Below, piece by piece: positions 41,981 through 50,056 of a stretch of DNA of 64,000 nucleotides. The stretch is taken from contig NZ_JBIZWA010000001.1 of the NCBI RefSeq assembly GCF_044769865.1, positions 1,736,001 to 1,800,000 on the forward strand, read 5' to 3'. The DNA is from Homoserinimonas sp044769865 (GTDB lineage Bacteria > Actinomycetota > Actinomycetes > Actinomycetales > Microbacteriaceae). The notes beneath the pieces are model-generated. The model had not been told where the DNA came from and did not search any database. It worked only from the letters and a program-made list of their open reading frames with translations. Made by a program: the position numbers and the translations under genes. Positions within the stretch are counted from its first letter, which is position 1; every line of letters begins with the position of its first letter.

Positions 41981-43228
41981 ATGGCTGAATCGCATGGCAC
42001 CGCGTCCCGGGGCACCGAGGTCGAACTCGACGTTACCAACATCGCCCATGGGGGCGTCTCCGTCGCCCGCATGGAGGGGCGCGTCGTCTTCGTCGCGGAT
42101 GCGATTCCCGGTGAGCGGGTCGTGGCCCGAATCACGGATGACTCGAAGAAGAAGTTCTGGCGCGCCGAGACCGTCGGCGTGCTCGAGCCCTCAGAGCATC
42201 GCCGCGAGCACGTCTGGGCCGAGGCATCCGTCGACCGTTCTCCCGAGGTGCGTGCCGGGGGCGCCGAGTTCGGCCACATCGACCTCGAGCACCAGCGCGA
42301 GCTGAAGCGCCAGGTGCTGGTGGACTCCCTGCAGCGCATGGGTGGCATCGAGGCGGCGGATGTCGCGGTCGAGGCGATCCCGGGCGAAGCCGATGGCACG
42401 GGCTGGCGCACGCGGCTCCGCCTGCACGTCGCCCCCGACGGCACGCTGGGCCCCTATGCGGCGCGGTCGCACGACGTGGTGCCCGTGGCATCCGTGCCCC
42501 TCGCGACTCCGGAGGTGGCCCGCATCACGCCGCTCGACGAGCGCTTCGCGGGCTCGACCCACGTCGATATCGTTGCGCCGTCGGCAGGCAACGCCTTCGT
42601 GCTCGCGGGCGATTCGACGTCAAAGACGCGCCCAAAGCCCCAGCGCATCACCGAGGTCGTGGGGGAGCGCGAGTTCCGGGTGGATGTTCGTGGGTTCTGG
42701 CAGGTGCACCGTGCGGCTGCCCAGACGCTGACAAGCGCGGTGCAGGACGCGATCGACCCGGAACGCTTTGACCCGCGCGCCGCGAATCAAGATCTCTATG
42801 GGGGCGTCGGCCTGCTCGCGGCCGCCGTCGCCGACCGCTTCGGCCCGACGACTCGCATCACGACTGTCGAGGGCGACTCGCTCGCGACCGACCACGCGGC
42901 TGAGAACCTCGTCGAGTGGGTCGGCGCGCGCGCCGTGACGAACCGGGTCGACCGCTACCTTCGCGACCTCACGTCGTCGAAGCAGCGGCTGGAGGGCGCG
43001 ACCGTCGTGCTCGACCCGCCCAGGGCGGGAGCCGGCCGACAGGTCATCGATTCGCTCGTTGAGTTGGCACCGACCCAGCTCGTCTACGTCGCATGTGATC
43101 CCGTGGCGCTCGCGCGCGACGCTGGCTTCCTCCGCGAGCGTGGCTACCGGCTTTCACGCCTGCGCGCCTTCGACCTCTTCCCGCACACGCACCACGTCGA
43201 GGCGGTCGCCAGTTTCATTCGTGAGTGA
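41981..43228 (+). CDS. Class I SAM-dependent RNA methyltransferase, TrmA/RlmCD family
   Basis: The 415-residue protein has an N-terminal TRAM-type RNA-binding domain (VELDVTNIAHGGVSVARMEGRVVFV). It then has a substrate region, and the catalytic domain with LYGGVGLLAAAVADRFG (SAM loop), VVLDPPRAGAG, and the nucleophile Cys in LVYVACDPVALARD. It should methylate a uridine at C5 in tRNA or 23S rRNA. The FeS-cluster cysteines of RlmD-type members are not obvious. GAGGG abuts the ATG too closely for a ribosome binding site, while TATGCT 6 bp upstream points to a leaderless message. Confidence 0.9.
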   Translation: MAESHGTASRGTEVELDVTNIAHGGVSVARMEGRVVFVADAIPGERVVARITDDSKKKFWRAETVGVLEPSEHRREHVWAEASVDRSPEVRAGGAEFGHIDLEHQRELKRQVLVDSLQRMGGIEAADVAVEAIPGEADGTGWRTRLRLHVAPDGTLGPYAARSHDVVPVASVPLATPEVARITPLDERFAGSTHVDIVAPSAGNAFVLAGDSTSKTRPKPQRITEVVGEREFRVDVRGFWQVHRAAAQTLTSAVQDAIDPERFDPRAANQDLYGGVGLLAAAVADRFGPTTRITTVEGDSLATDHAAENLVEWVGARAVTNRVDRYLRDLTSSKQRLEGATVVLDPPRAGAGRQVIDSLVELAPTQLVYVACDPVALARDAGFLRERGYRLSRLRAFDLFPHTHHVEAVASFIRE

Positions 43229-43342
43229 CATACCGAAGGAATGTCGCGTACTCGCCGTCCCCCGCGGTGCTCCGCGGTCTAGGCTTGGTGAGGGCGACGT
43301 TTGCCGCCCGAAGGTTCAGACGCAAGCGAAAGATCCAACCCG

Positions 43343-44020
43343 ATGAATGCAACCCCAGCGTCGCCCGTGAGGGTGTCGGTCGTGGACGACCACGAGTCGG
43401 TCAGGCTCGGCCTGCGCTCAGCGTGCATCGAGGCAGGCTACGAGTTCCTCGTCGCCGCGGCATCCGTCTCGGAGTTCGAGCGGGAGCTCGCTGGCCGCGA
43501 GAATGATGTGGTCGTGCTCGACCTGTCGCTCGGCGATGGTTCGACCGTCACAGAGAACGTCAAGCGCGTGCAGGCCACCGGCTCCGCCGTGCTCGTGCAC
43601 AGCATCGCCGACCGCGTCGCGCTCGTGCGTGAGGCGCTCGCCGCAGGGGCGGCCGGTGTCATCCCCAAGTCCTCCGCGACGCAGATCGTCATGACGGCGG
43701 TCGAGACCGTCGCGAGGGGCGAGGTGCTCAACAATTTGGAGTGGGCGACCGCGATTGACGCGGACAGCGACTTCGCCAAGGCCCAGCTCGGGCGTCGCGA
43801 GCGCGAGATCCTGCACCTCTACGCCTCGGGCCTGCCGCTCAAGCTTGCGGCCGAGAAGCTCGGCATCGGCTACTCGACCGCGCGCGAGTACCTCGACCGC
43901 ATCCGCATGAAGTACGTGGAGGTCGGGCGTCCCGCGCCCACCAAGGTGGACCTGCTGCGCCGGGCTGTCGAAGACGGCATCCTGCCCAGCATGGATGTCG
44001 ACACGCTCAATGGCGCCTGA
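43343..44020 (+). CDS. Response regulator with LuxR/NarL-type output domain
   Basis: The 225-residue regulator has a receiver domain with the acidic pair VSVVDDHESVRLGLR, phospho-Asp in VVVLDLSLGDGS, and Lys in GVIPKSSA. The output is a helix-turn-helix, LGRREREILHLYASGLPLKLAAEKLGIGYSTAREYLDRIRMKY, here cited as LGRREREIL and LGIGYSTAREYL. It is followed directly by its kinase, whose start lies inside its last codons. No target is evident. Confidence 0.92.
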   Translation: MNATPASPVRVSVVDDHESVRLGLRSACIEAGYEFLVAAASVSEFERELAGRENDVVVLDLSLGDGSTVTENVKRVQATGSAVLVHSIADRVALVREALAAGAAGVIPKSSATQIVMTAVETVARGEVLNNLEWATAIDADSDFAKAQLGRREREILHLYASGLPLKLAAEKLGIGYSTAREYLDRIRMKYVEVGRPAPTKVDLLRRAVEDGILPSMDVDTLNGA

Positions 44021-45254
44021 GCGCCCGGTCGCGCTCCCACCCCAGCCGGGGCAGAAGCATCCGAGACGCCCCATCAGCGTGGCGAGCCTCGAGGTCGTCA
44101 TCGCGCGCGCCGTCGCCCTCTTCGGGATCCTGTTCGGAGCGCAGACCCTGCCAGCGGCACTCGGCCAGCGTGCGCTGATCGATCCCGTCTGGTGGACCGT
44201 GATGGTCGTCGCGTTCTACGGCGCGCTCCTCGCGAGCGGTGTCGCGTCGATCCTGCGCAAGGGGACGCGGCTCGCCAACGCGGCAATCGCGGTCGTGTTC
44301 CTGCTCTCGCTCGTCTTCTGGATCCCCGGTGTGGCGGAGGGCGGCTGGAGCGCGGTCGAGCGGCCCTGGGTGTGGTTCATGGTCACGGTCGCGACGGCGG
44401 CCGCGGCGGTCGCGTTCACGGTGTGGGCTGCCGCCATCTACCTGCTCGTCACGCCGATGCTCTACGGCATCCTGCGGCTCTCGGTCTTCGGCGGCAGCGC
44501 CGACCCCACCATCACGGCACTCGATGTGATCTATTCCGTGCTGCTGGGCGGCGCCGTGCTGGCGATCATCACGATGCTGCGCTCGGCCGCCGCCTCGGTC
44601 GACGCGGCCCAGTCGACCGCGCTCTCGCGCTACCTGGATGCCGTGGGCGAACACGCGCGGGAGGTGGAGCGCGTGCAGGTGGATGCGATCGTGCACGACA
44701 CCGTCTTGAGCGCGTTTCTCTCGGCCGGCCGGGCCGAGACCGACGAGCACCGGCAGCAGGCGACGAGTCTCGCGAAGACCGCGATCGTGCACCTCAAGGC
44801 GGCCGAGTTGGCGCCGCCGGATGAACGGGGCGGCGTCTACGCGCAGGTCGTGGCGCGGCGCATCACCGAGACCCAGGCGCGGATGGGGCAGCCGTTCCAC
44901 ATCGAGATCGATGACCTTGGCGACACCGTTCTGCCCGTGCTCGCCGCCGAGTCCCTGTATTCGGCGACGAGGCAGGCGATGGTCAACAGCATCCAGCATG
45001 CAGGCGCCGAGGGTGTGTCGCGGTGGGTGACCATGCGACGTCGTGGGCTCGCGGGTGTGCGCATCGAGGTGGGCGATACCGGTGTCGGGTTCGTCGTCGA
45101 GGAGATCCCGTCCGAGCGGCTGGGCGTGCGGGTCTCGATCATCGACCGGATGCACGGAGCCGGCGGTGAGGCCAGAATCGAGTCCGCGCGCGGCGAGGGC
45201 ACACTCGTCTTCATCGATTGGCCAGCCGAGACGGGGGAGGGGTCGAGCGCATGA
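44010..45254 (+). CDS. Membrane sensor histidine kinase
   Basis: This kinase of about 414 residues has six predicted spans in the N-terminal half (for example LIDPVWWTVMVVAFYGALLASGVAS). The dimerisation helix has the His candidate in DAIVHDTVLSAFLSAGRA. The ATPase lobe has the N box QAMVNSIQHAGAEG and the G box VGDTGVGF, then GEGTLVFIDWP. It is related to HisKA_3-type kinases that pair with LuxR-type regulators. ATG 44010 overlaps the regulator by 11 bp; ATG 43995 is an alternative. The stop overlaps the next gene (ATGA). Confidence 0.88.
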   Translation: MAPERPVALPPQPGQKHPRRPISVASLEVVIARAVALFGILFGAQTLPAALGQRALIDPVWWTVMVVAFYGALLASGVASILRKGTRLANAAIAVVFLLSLVFWIPGVAEGGWSAVERPWVWFMVTVATAAAAVAFTVWAAAIYLLVTPMLYGILRLSVFGGSADPTITALDVIYSVLLGGAVLAIITMLRSAAASVDAAQSTALSRYLDAVGEHAREVERVQVDAIVHDTVLSAFLSAGRAETDEHRQQATSLAKTAIVHLKAAELAPPDERGGVYAQVVARRITETQARMGQPFHIEIDDLGDTVLPVLAAESLYSATRQAMVNSIQHAGAEGVSRWVTMRRRGLAGVRIEVGDTGVGFVVEEIPSERLGVRVSIIDRMHGAGGEARIESARGEGTLVFIDWPAETGEGSSA

Positions 45255-46300
45255 ACATCGCGGTGCCGAAGTTCGCGATCATCGCCCTCGGGGCCGTCTT
45301 CTCGGCGTACCAGCTCGTGCTCGCGGCATCCTCCCTCCCGGTCGGCAACCGCCCTGGCCAGGTCGTGCTCGCGATGGTGCTCTATGCGGTCGCCACGATC
45401 GTGAGCCTCGCGGTGGTCGACCGCCGCTTCACGCCGTGGATCGCGTCGGCGAACGTGCTCGTGGCCATCCTGCTGCCCGTGCTCGTGGCCACCCAGCTGC
45501 CGGAGGATCACGAGATCGGCTCCGACTACTCCACGTGGCACGTGGCGGCGGTCGGCGTGCTCATGGTCATCACCTCGGCCCGTGGCTTCCAGCTGCTCGC
45601 GTGGATCGGCGTCGGTACCCTCGTCGTGCAGTCGGTGCTGTGGGCCGGCGTGGGCTCGCTCGGTTCCCTCGGCGTGATCGGCAGCGTGCTCTGGGTCGGG
45701 GTCTCGCATATGCTGCAGCGCTCGCTCGCGAAGGCGGAGCGGGATGCGAAGGCGTACTCGGTCGCGGAGCGTGAGGCGGCCGAATGGCGCACCGCCCAGG
45801 AGGCACACCTCTCGGAGCGTCGCACGCGCCTGGGGCAGACGGCGCGGATGGCGCTCCCCATGCTTCGCCACATCGTTGCGAGCGAGGCGGTGCTCACGCC
45901 CGGGCAGCAGCGCGAGTGCATCTACCTCGAGGCGGCGATCCGCGACGAGATCAGGGGCCGCACGCTGCTCGATGATGCTGTTCGCGAGCAGGTCATGGCC
46001 GCCCGGCGGCGCGGCGCAACGGTCACCCTGCTCGACGAGGGCGGCCTCGACGACCTGCCGCCGGAGGAGAGCGAGCGGATCCACCGCGAGATCGCTGCCG
46101 CCATGCGATCGTCTGACGCGGACACGATCATCGTTCGCACCGTTGCGGATGAATCGGACGTCGCCGTGACCGTCGTGGGGCTCATGGCGAGCGGGGTGAA
46201 CCTGCTTGGCCACTCCGATGCGGATGCCGATGATTCCGAGGTGGCGCTGTGGTTGGAGATTCCCCGCAGCGCTGCTGACGTCGTCGTGCAGGAGGGTTAA
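45251..46300 (+). CDS. Membrane protein with a degenerate kinase-like cytosolic domain, third member of the two-component operon
   Basis: The 349-residue protein has five or six spans in the first 150 residues. A charged coiled segment follows (KAERDAKAYSVAEREAAEWRTAQEA), then a domain shaped like a histidine kinase ATPase lobe (ECIYLEAAIRDEIRGRTLLDD, VMAARRRGATVTLLDEGG) but without recognisable N and G boxes. It is joined to the kinase by ATGA. It may modulate the kinase or sense signals itself. I do not recognise a named family. Confidence 0.75.
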   Translation: MNIAVPKFAIIALGAVFSAYQLVLAASSLPVGNRPGQVVLAMVLYAVATIVSLAVVDRRFTPWIASANVLVAILLPVLVATQLPEDHEIGSDYSTWHVAAVGVLMVITSARGFQLLAWIGVGTLVVQSVLWAGVGSLGSLGVIGSVLWVGVSHMLQRSLAKAERDAKAYSVAEREAAEWRTAQEAHLSERRTRLGQTARMALPMLRHIVASEAVLTPGQQRECIYLEAAIRDEIRGRTLLDDAVREQVMAARRRGATVTLLDEGGLDDLPPEESERIHREIAAAMRSSDADTIIVRTVADESDVAVTVVGLMASGVNLLGHSDADADDSEVALWLEIPRSAADVVVQEG

Positions 46301-46306
46301 CGGGCG

Positions 46307-46334
46307 AAGGGCCGGAACCTCGGTTCCGGCCCTT
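46307..46334 (+). terminator. Terminator after the two-component operon
   Basis: AAGGGCCGGAACC (46307-46319) pairs perfectly with GGTTCCGGCCCTT (46322-46334), a 13-bp stem 7 bp after the stop codon. Confidence 0.8.
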
Positions 46335-46343
46335 CAAGACCCC

Positions 46344-46378
46344 GGGTCAGGGCGATAACCCGAATATCGCCCTGACCC
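46344..46378. terminator. Second perfect hairpin between convergent genes
   Basis: GGGTCAGGGCGATA (46344-46357) pairs perfectly with TATCGCCCTGACCC (46365-46378), with a 7-base loop. It may be a bidirectional terminator serving the Acc genes from the other side, although those end at 46654. Confidence 0.6.
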
Positions 46379-46653
46379 GCCCCCAATTCGTTAGCCCGCT
46401 TACCCTAGTCGGCTATCGAATGGTGGTGTGACTCTTGGAGTGACACCTAGCACTGTCTATGTTGCTTGCTCGAAACCATACAGCAAAGTCGTCATTTCGG
46501 GGGACGGTTGGGGGACAATTTTGCCAAATATCCCTGAAATACTGCGATGCGGCCGGGGTTCCGGCCCCACTTCGGGGTACGTATCGGGGGACAAATCTGA
46601 TGTGAGCGCTCCCACGCTGATGCGTCGAGGGAGCGGAACGGCAGACCAGCTCG
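46379..46653. other. Gene-free, relatively A/T-rich spacer between convergent operons
   Basis: This stretch holds no convincing gene. It is visibly richer in A and T than its surroundings. It contains a small hairpin (GGTGTGACTC/GAGTGACACC, 46425-46447), three GGGGGAC words (46499, 46511 and 46586 or so) and a near-palindrome GTGAGCGCTCCCAC at 46602-46615. A 78-codon frame from 46428 has no codon bias, ribosome binding site or recognisable domain. It may be a small RNA or remnant DNA. Confidence 0.4.
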
Positions 46654-46890
46654 TCAGCCCGTGAAGGAGCGCCAGCTTCCCGGCACGAGGGGCGTTCGCA
46701 GGCCGCGGGCGCTGCGAGCCCAGGCATCCTGTCGGGGCGCAGGCAGCACCTGGCCCTGCTCGCGAAGCTCATCGATCGCCGACGTCACGACCGCGACGAC
46801 CGCGGCGGCCTCGGCCGGGCTGGGATTGCCCGCAAGCACCGAGATCTCGGCAGGAGAGGTCGGCTCTGGGAGCGAGGAGCGATCGGTCAC
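46654..46890 (-). CDS. accE: Acyl-CoA carboxylase epsilon subunit
   Basis: The 78-residue protein is typical of the small actinobacterial AccE family: an N-terminal Ser/Pro-rich stretch, ISVLAGNPSPAEAAAVVAVVTSAIDEL, and the C-terminal signature WARSARGLRTPLVPGSWRSF. It stabilises or stimulates the carboxylase complex. It is coupled to the carboxyltransferase gene by an ATGA overlap, which supports the call. Confidence 0.9.
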   Translation of the reverse strand: MTDRSSLPEPTSPAEISVLAGNPSPAEAAAVVAVVTSAIDELREQGQVLPAPRQDAWARSARGLRTPLVPGSWRSFTG

Positions 46891-48527
46891 AGCGGGATGT
46901 TCCCGTGCTTCTTGGGCGGCATGCTCGCGCGCTTGGTCGCGAGGGTGCGGAGCGCCTTCGTCACGATGACGCGGGTCGCCGCGGGTTCGATGACCCCGTC
47001 GAGCTCGCCACGCTCAGCTGCAAGGAAGGGGCTCGCGACGTTGTAGGTGTACTCGTTGGCGAGGCGGGTGCGCACGGCCGCGACATCCTCGCCGTTGGCC
47101 TCCGCCTCCTTGAGCTCGCTGCGGTACAGGATGTTGACGGCGCCCTGCCCGCCCATGACAGCGATCTCGGCGGTGGGCCAGGCGTAGTTGAGGTCGGCGC
47201 CGAGTTGCTTCGAGCCCATGACGATGTAGGCACCGCCGTAGGCCTTGCGCGTGATGACCGTCACGAGCGGCACGGTCGCCTCGGCATAGGCGTAGAGGAG
47301 CTTGGCTCCGCGCCGGATGACGCCCGTCCACTCCTGGTCGGTGCCGGGCAGGTAGCCGGGCACGTCGACGAGCGTGAGGATCGGGATGTTGAAGGCGTCG
47401 CAGAAGCGCACGAAGCGTGCGGCTTTCTCTCCCGCCTCGATGTTGAGGGTGCCCGCCATGGCGTTGGGTTGGTTGGCGATGATGCCCACCGAGCGGCCCT
47501 CGACCCGGCCGAAGCCGACGACGATGTTGGGCGCGAAGAGCGGCTGCACCTCGAGGAAGTCGCCGCCGTCGACGATGTGCTCGATGATCGTGCCGACGTC
47601 GTAGGGCTGGTTGGGGCTGTCGGGGATGACGGCGTTGAGCTTGCGGTCGTCGTCGGTGATCTCGAGCTCGACCTCGCTCGCGTAGAGCGGCAGCTCGGCG
47701 AGGTTGTTGTCCGGGAGGAAGGAGAGAAGGGTGCGCGCGTAGTCGAGCGCGTCGTCCTCATCGCTCGCGAGGTAGTGCGAGACGCCCGAGACCTTGTTGT
47801 GGGTCAGCGCGCCGCCGAGCTCCTCCATGCCGACGTCCTCACCCGTGACGGTCTTGATGACATCGGGGCCGGTGACGAACATCTGGCTCGTCTTATCGAC
47901 CATGATGACGAAGTCGGTGAGGGCGGGGGAGTAGACCGCGCCGCCGGCGGCGGGGCCCATGACGATCGAGATCTGCGGGATGACGCCGGAGGCCATCGTG
48001 TTGCGGCGGAAAATCTCGCCGTACTTGCCGAGGGCGACGACGCCCTCCTGGATGCGCGCGCCGCCAGAGTCGAGCATCCCGATGATGGGAATGCCGAGGC
48101 GAAGGGCGAGGTCCATGACCTTGATGATCTTCTCGCCCGCGACCTCGCCGAGGGAGCCACCGAAGATCGTGAAGTCCTGCGCGTAGACGGCCACATGGCG
48201 ACCGTGGATCGTGCCGGTGCCGGTCACGACCGCGTCACCGTAGGGGCGCGACTTGTCCATACCGAAGGCGTGCGTGCGGTGGCGCACGAACTCGTCGAGC
48301 TCGACGAAGGAGCCCGGGTCGAGCAACTGCTCGATCCGCTCGCGGGCGGTCTTCTTGCCCTTGGCATGCTGCTTCTTGATCGCGGCCTCGCCGCTCGCGG
48401 TCACGGCCTCGTGGTAGCGAACCTTGAGGTCGGCGAGCTTGTCGGCCGTCGTCATGGGCGTCACGCTCGACTGCTCGGCTGCGGCGGGAACAGGAGTGGG
48501 GGCGTCGTTGTCGGCAGTCACCCGCAT
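46887..48527 (-). CDS. Acyl-CoA carboxylase beta subunit (carboxyltransferase)
   Basis: The 546-residue carboxyltransferase (AccB/PccB type) moves the carboxyl group from biotin to acetyl- or propionyl-CoA. Landmarks are KKQHAKGKKTARERIEQLLD, QDFTIFGGSLGEVAGEKI, GIPIIGMLDSGGARIQEGV and MGPAAGGAVYSPALTDF. The second half has FVRFCDAFNIPILTLVDVPG and TRKAYGGAYIVMGSKQLGAD. The start is ATG 48527; a GTG two codons later at 48521, preceded by TAAAGT at 7 bp, is also possible. The Asp that sets acyl-chain preference cannot be placed without alignment. Confidence 0.94.
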   Translation of the reverse strand: MRVTADNDAPTPVPAAAEQSSVTPMTTADKLADLKVRYHEAVTASGEAAIKKQHAKGKKTARERIEQLLDPGSFVELDEFVRHRTHAFGMDKSRPYGDAVVTGTGTIHGRHVAVYAQDFTIFGGSLGEVAGEKIIKVMDLALRLGIPIIGMLDSGGARIQEGVVALGKYGEIFRRNTMASGVIPQISIVMGPAAGGAVYSPALTDFVIMVDKTSQMFVTGPDVIKTVTGEDVGMEELGGALTHNKVSGVSHYLASDEDDALDYARTLLSFLPDNNLAELPLYASEVELEITDDDRKLNAVIPDSPNQPYDVGTIIEHIVDGGDFLEVQPLFAPNIVVGFGRVEGRSVGIIANQPNAMAGTLNIEAGEKAARFVRFCDAFNIPILTLVDVPGYLPGTDQEWTGVIRRGAKLLYAYAEATVPLVTVITRKAYGGAYIVMGSKQLGADLNYAWPTAEIAVMGGQGAVNILYRSELKEAEANGEDVAAVRTRLANEYTYNVASPFLAAERGELDGVIEPAATRVIVTKALRTLATKRASMPPKKHGNIPL

Positions 48528-48597
48528 CACTTTACCGGCCACCCCTCCCCGGGCTTGGGAGGTTTGCGACAAAAGCCTTGGAGGTTCACTGCCCCGA

Positions 48598-48603
48598 TAC
48601 GCT
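48598..48603 (+). promoter_or_regulatory. Putative -10 (TACGCT) of birA
   Basis: TACGCT ends 6 bp before ATG 48610, with no ribosome binding site, consistent with a leaderless transcript. Confidence 0.4.
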
Positions 48604-48609
48604 AAACGG

Positions 48610-49404
48610 ATGCTGCTGCCACTGAGTCGCGCCGAGGCCACCGTTCTCGAGTTCCTGCCCGAGTGCGGGTCGACCAACACGGAACTGGTGGCACGGGCAT
48701 CCGCTGGTGCCGAGCACTTCACGGTCGTCGCGACGGATTCGCAGACCTCGGGTCGCGGCCGTCTCGGGCGCACCTGGGTGGCCCCGCCGGGGCAGACGCT
48801 CGCGGTCTCGGTGCTGCTGCGGCCGAGCTTCGGCACGGATGCCTGGGGCTGGCTTCCCCTCGTCGCGGGCCTCGCGATGGCGCGCGCCGTGCGGTCGGTG
48901 CTGCCCGGCGACGATGACCGGCCGGTTGCCGTGAAGTGGCCCAACGATGTGCTCGTTCGCGGGCAGAAGGTCTCGGGGCTCCTCGCAGAGGTCGCGCCGA
49001 GCAACGGCGGAGCGGCCGTCGTGCTGGGGGCGGGACTGAACCTGACGATTCCCGAAGACGCCCTCCCGATCGAGACGGCGACCTCCCTCACGCTCGAGGG
49101 GGCCGAGGCCGACGATCTCTTGGACCGTGCGCTCTCCGTCTACCTGCGCGAGTTGCGGGAGCTGTACTCCGCGCTGCAGGAGCACGACGGGGATGCGGAG
49201 CGCAGTGGCATCCGCTCGCTCGTCTCGGAGGAGTGCGCGACGCTCGGCCGTCGGGTGCGCGTGACCCTGCCGGGAGATGAGACGGTCATGGCACTCGCGG
49301 TAGAGATCGACGAGGCGGGGCGGCTCGTGATCGAGCGGGACGACCGACCCGGAACGCGGCAGGTGGTTGCCGCCGGTGACGTGAGCCACGTGAGGTATGA
49401 ATAA
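48610..49404 (+). CDS. birA: Biotin--[acetyl-CoA-carboxylase] ligase
   Basis: The 264-residue monofunctional ligase attaches biotin to the BCCP Lys (the EAMKMEQPL domain encoded at 39437). It shows CGSTNTELVARA, the ATP/biotin loop DSQTSGRGRLGRTW, and KWPNDVLVRGQKVSGLLAEV, with a C-terminal SH3-like part. It lacks the N-terminal repressor domain of E. coli BirA. It is divergent from the carboxyltransferase gene, 82 bp apart, and shares its function. Confidence 0.94.
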   Translation: MLLPLSRAEATVLEFLPECGSTNTELVARASAGAEHFTVVATDSQTSGRGRLGRTWVAPPGQTLAVSVLLRPSFGTDAWGWLPLVAGLAMARAVRSVLPGDDDRPVAVKWPNDVLVRGQKVSGLLAEVAPSNGGAAVVLGAGLNLTIPEDALPIETATSLTLEGAEADDLLDRALSVYLRELRELYSALQEHDGDAERSGIRSLVSEECATLGRRVRVTLPGDETVMALAVEIDEAGRLVIERDDRPGTRQVVAAGDVSHVRYE

Positions 49405-49407
49405 GGG

Positions 49408-49950
49408 ATGTCCACCGAGTTCGCGGATCCGGCGCCCCCAAGCGAGCGAGTGCTCGCGCGCCTGCGGCCACACGCCCGCGCACTCTTCTGGCCGAGTCTC
49501 ATCCTCATCGCAGGAGCCGGGGCGCTCGCCTACTTCTCCGAGGCGTTCCCCGAACCGTGGCAGAACGCGCTCCTCCTCGGGCTCGGCAGCCTCGCTCTCA
49601 CGCTGATCTGGCTCATTCCCCTCCTGCGCTGGCTCGCGAGCCGCACCGTCATCACGACCCGGCGCATCGTCATCCGTCGGGGGCTGTCGACGCGCACGCG
49701 GCAGGAACTGCTGCACAGCAGGGGCTACGACATCACGGTGCGGCAGCGGGCACTGCAGTCGATGTTCGGCAGCGGCGACGTGCTCATCAACTCGGGACTC
49801 GAGCATCCGGTCGTGCTGCGCGATGTGCCGGGCGCGCAGCTCGTGCAGGGTGCGCTGCACGACCTCATGGAGAAGAACATGAACCCCATCGCGGCACGCC
49901 GACAGCAGGACGCATCACACGCGAATGATGAGACGACGGCCTGGAACTGA
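49408..49950 (+). CDS. PH domain-containing membrane protein
   Basis: The 180-residue protein has two spans (LFWPSLILIAGAGALAYFSE and ALLLGLGSLALTLIWLIPLLRWL). They are followed by a bacterial PH (bPH2/YdbS-like) domain starting SRTVITTRRIVIRRGLSTRTRQELL and ending in SGLEHPVVLRDVPGAQLV. Such genes often follow birA in actinobacteria. The function is unknown; related YdbS/YdbT proteins affect membrane stress. It starts 3 bp after the birA stop. Confidence 0.85.
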   Translation: MSTEFADPAPPSERVLARLRPHARALFWPSLILIAGAGALAYFSEAFPEPWQNALLLGLGSLALTLIWLIPLLRWLASRTVITTRRIVIRRGLSTRTRQELLHSRGYDITVRQRALQSMFGSGDVLINSGLEHPVVLRDVPGAQLVQGALHDLMEKNMNPIAARRQQDASHANDETTAWN

Positions 49951-50002
49951 CCACGGCCGGTAACCCGGGTGAGGTAGGTTGCCCTCATTCGGATGCAGTG
50001 AC

Positions 50003-50034
50003 GCGCCGGGGTGCGACACCGCCGCCCCCGGCGC
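50003..50034 (+). terminator. Hairpin upstream of the UDP-glucose dehydrogenase gene
   Basis: GCGCCGGGG (50003-50011) and CCCCGGCGC (50026-50034) form a perfect 9-bp stem with a 14-base loop, 22 bp before the next GTG start. It may terminate the upstream unit or be part of the leader. Confidence 0.45.
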
Positions 50035-50056
50035 TCGGCCTGGAGAGGGAGACGGC

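Noticed and set aside
46602..46615. GTGAGCGCTCCCAC resembles a LacI/CebR-type operator
   Set aside because: It lies between two gene 3' ends, with no promoter or target gene in reach, so a regulatory role is unsupported.
46428..46664. A 78-codon plus-strand frame in the convergent spacer
   Set aside because: It has no ribosome binding site, no -10 hexamer at the expected spacing, no recognisable domain, and the opposite strand near its end is the accE gene.
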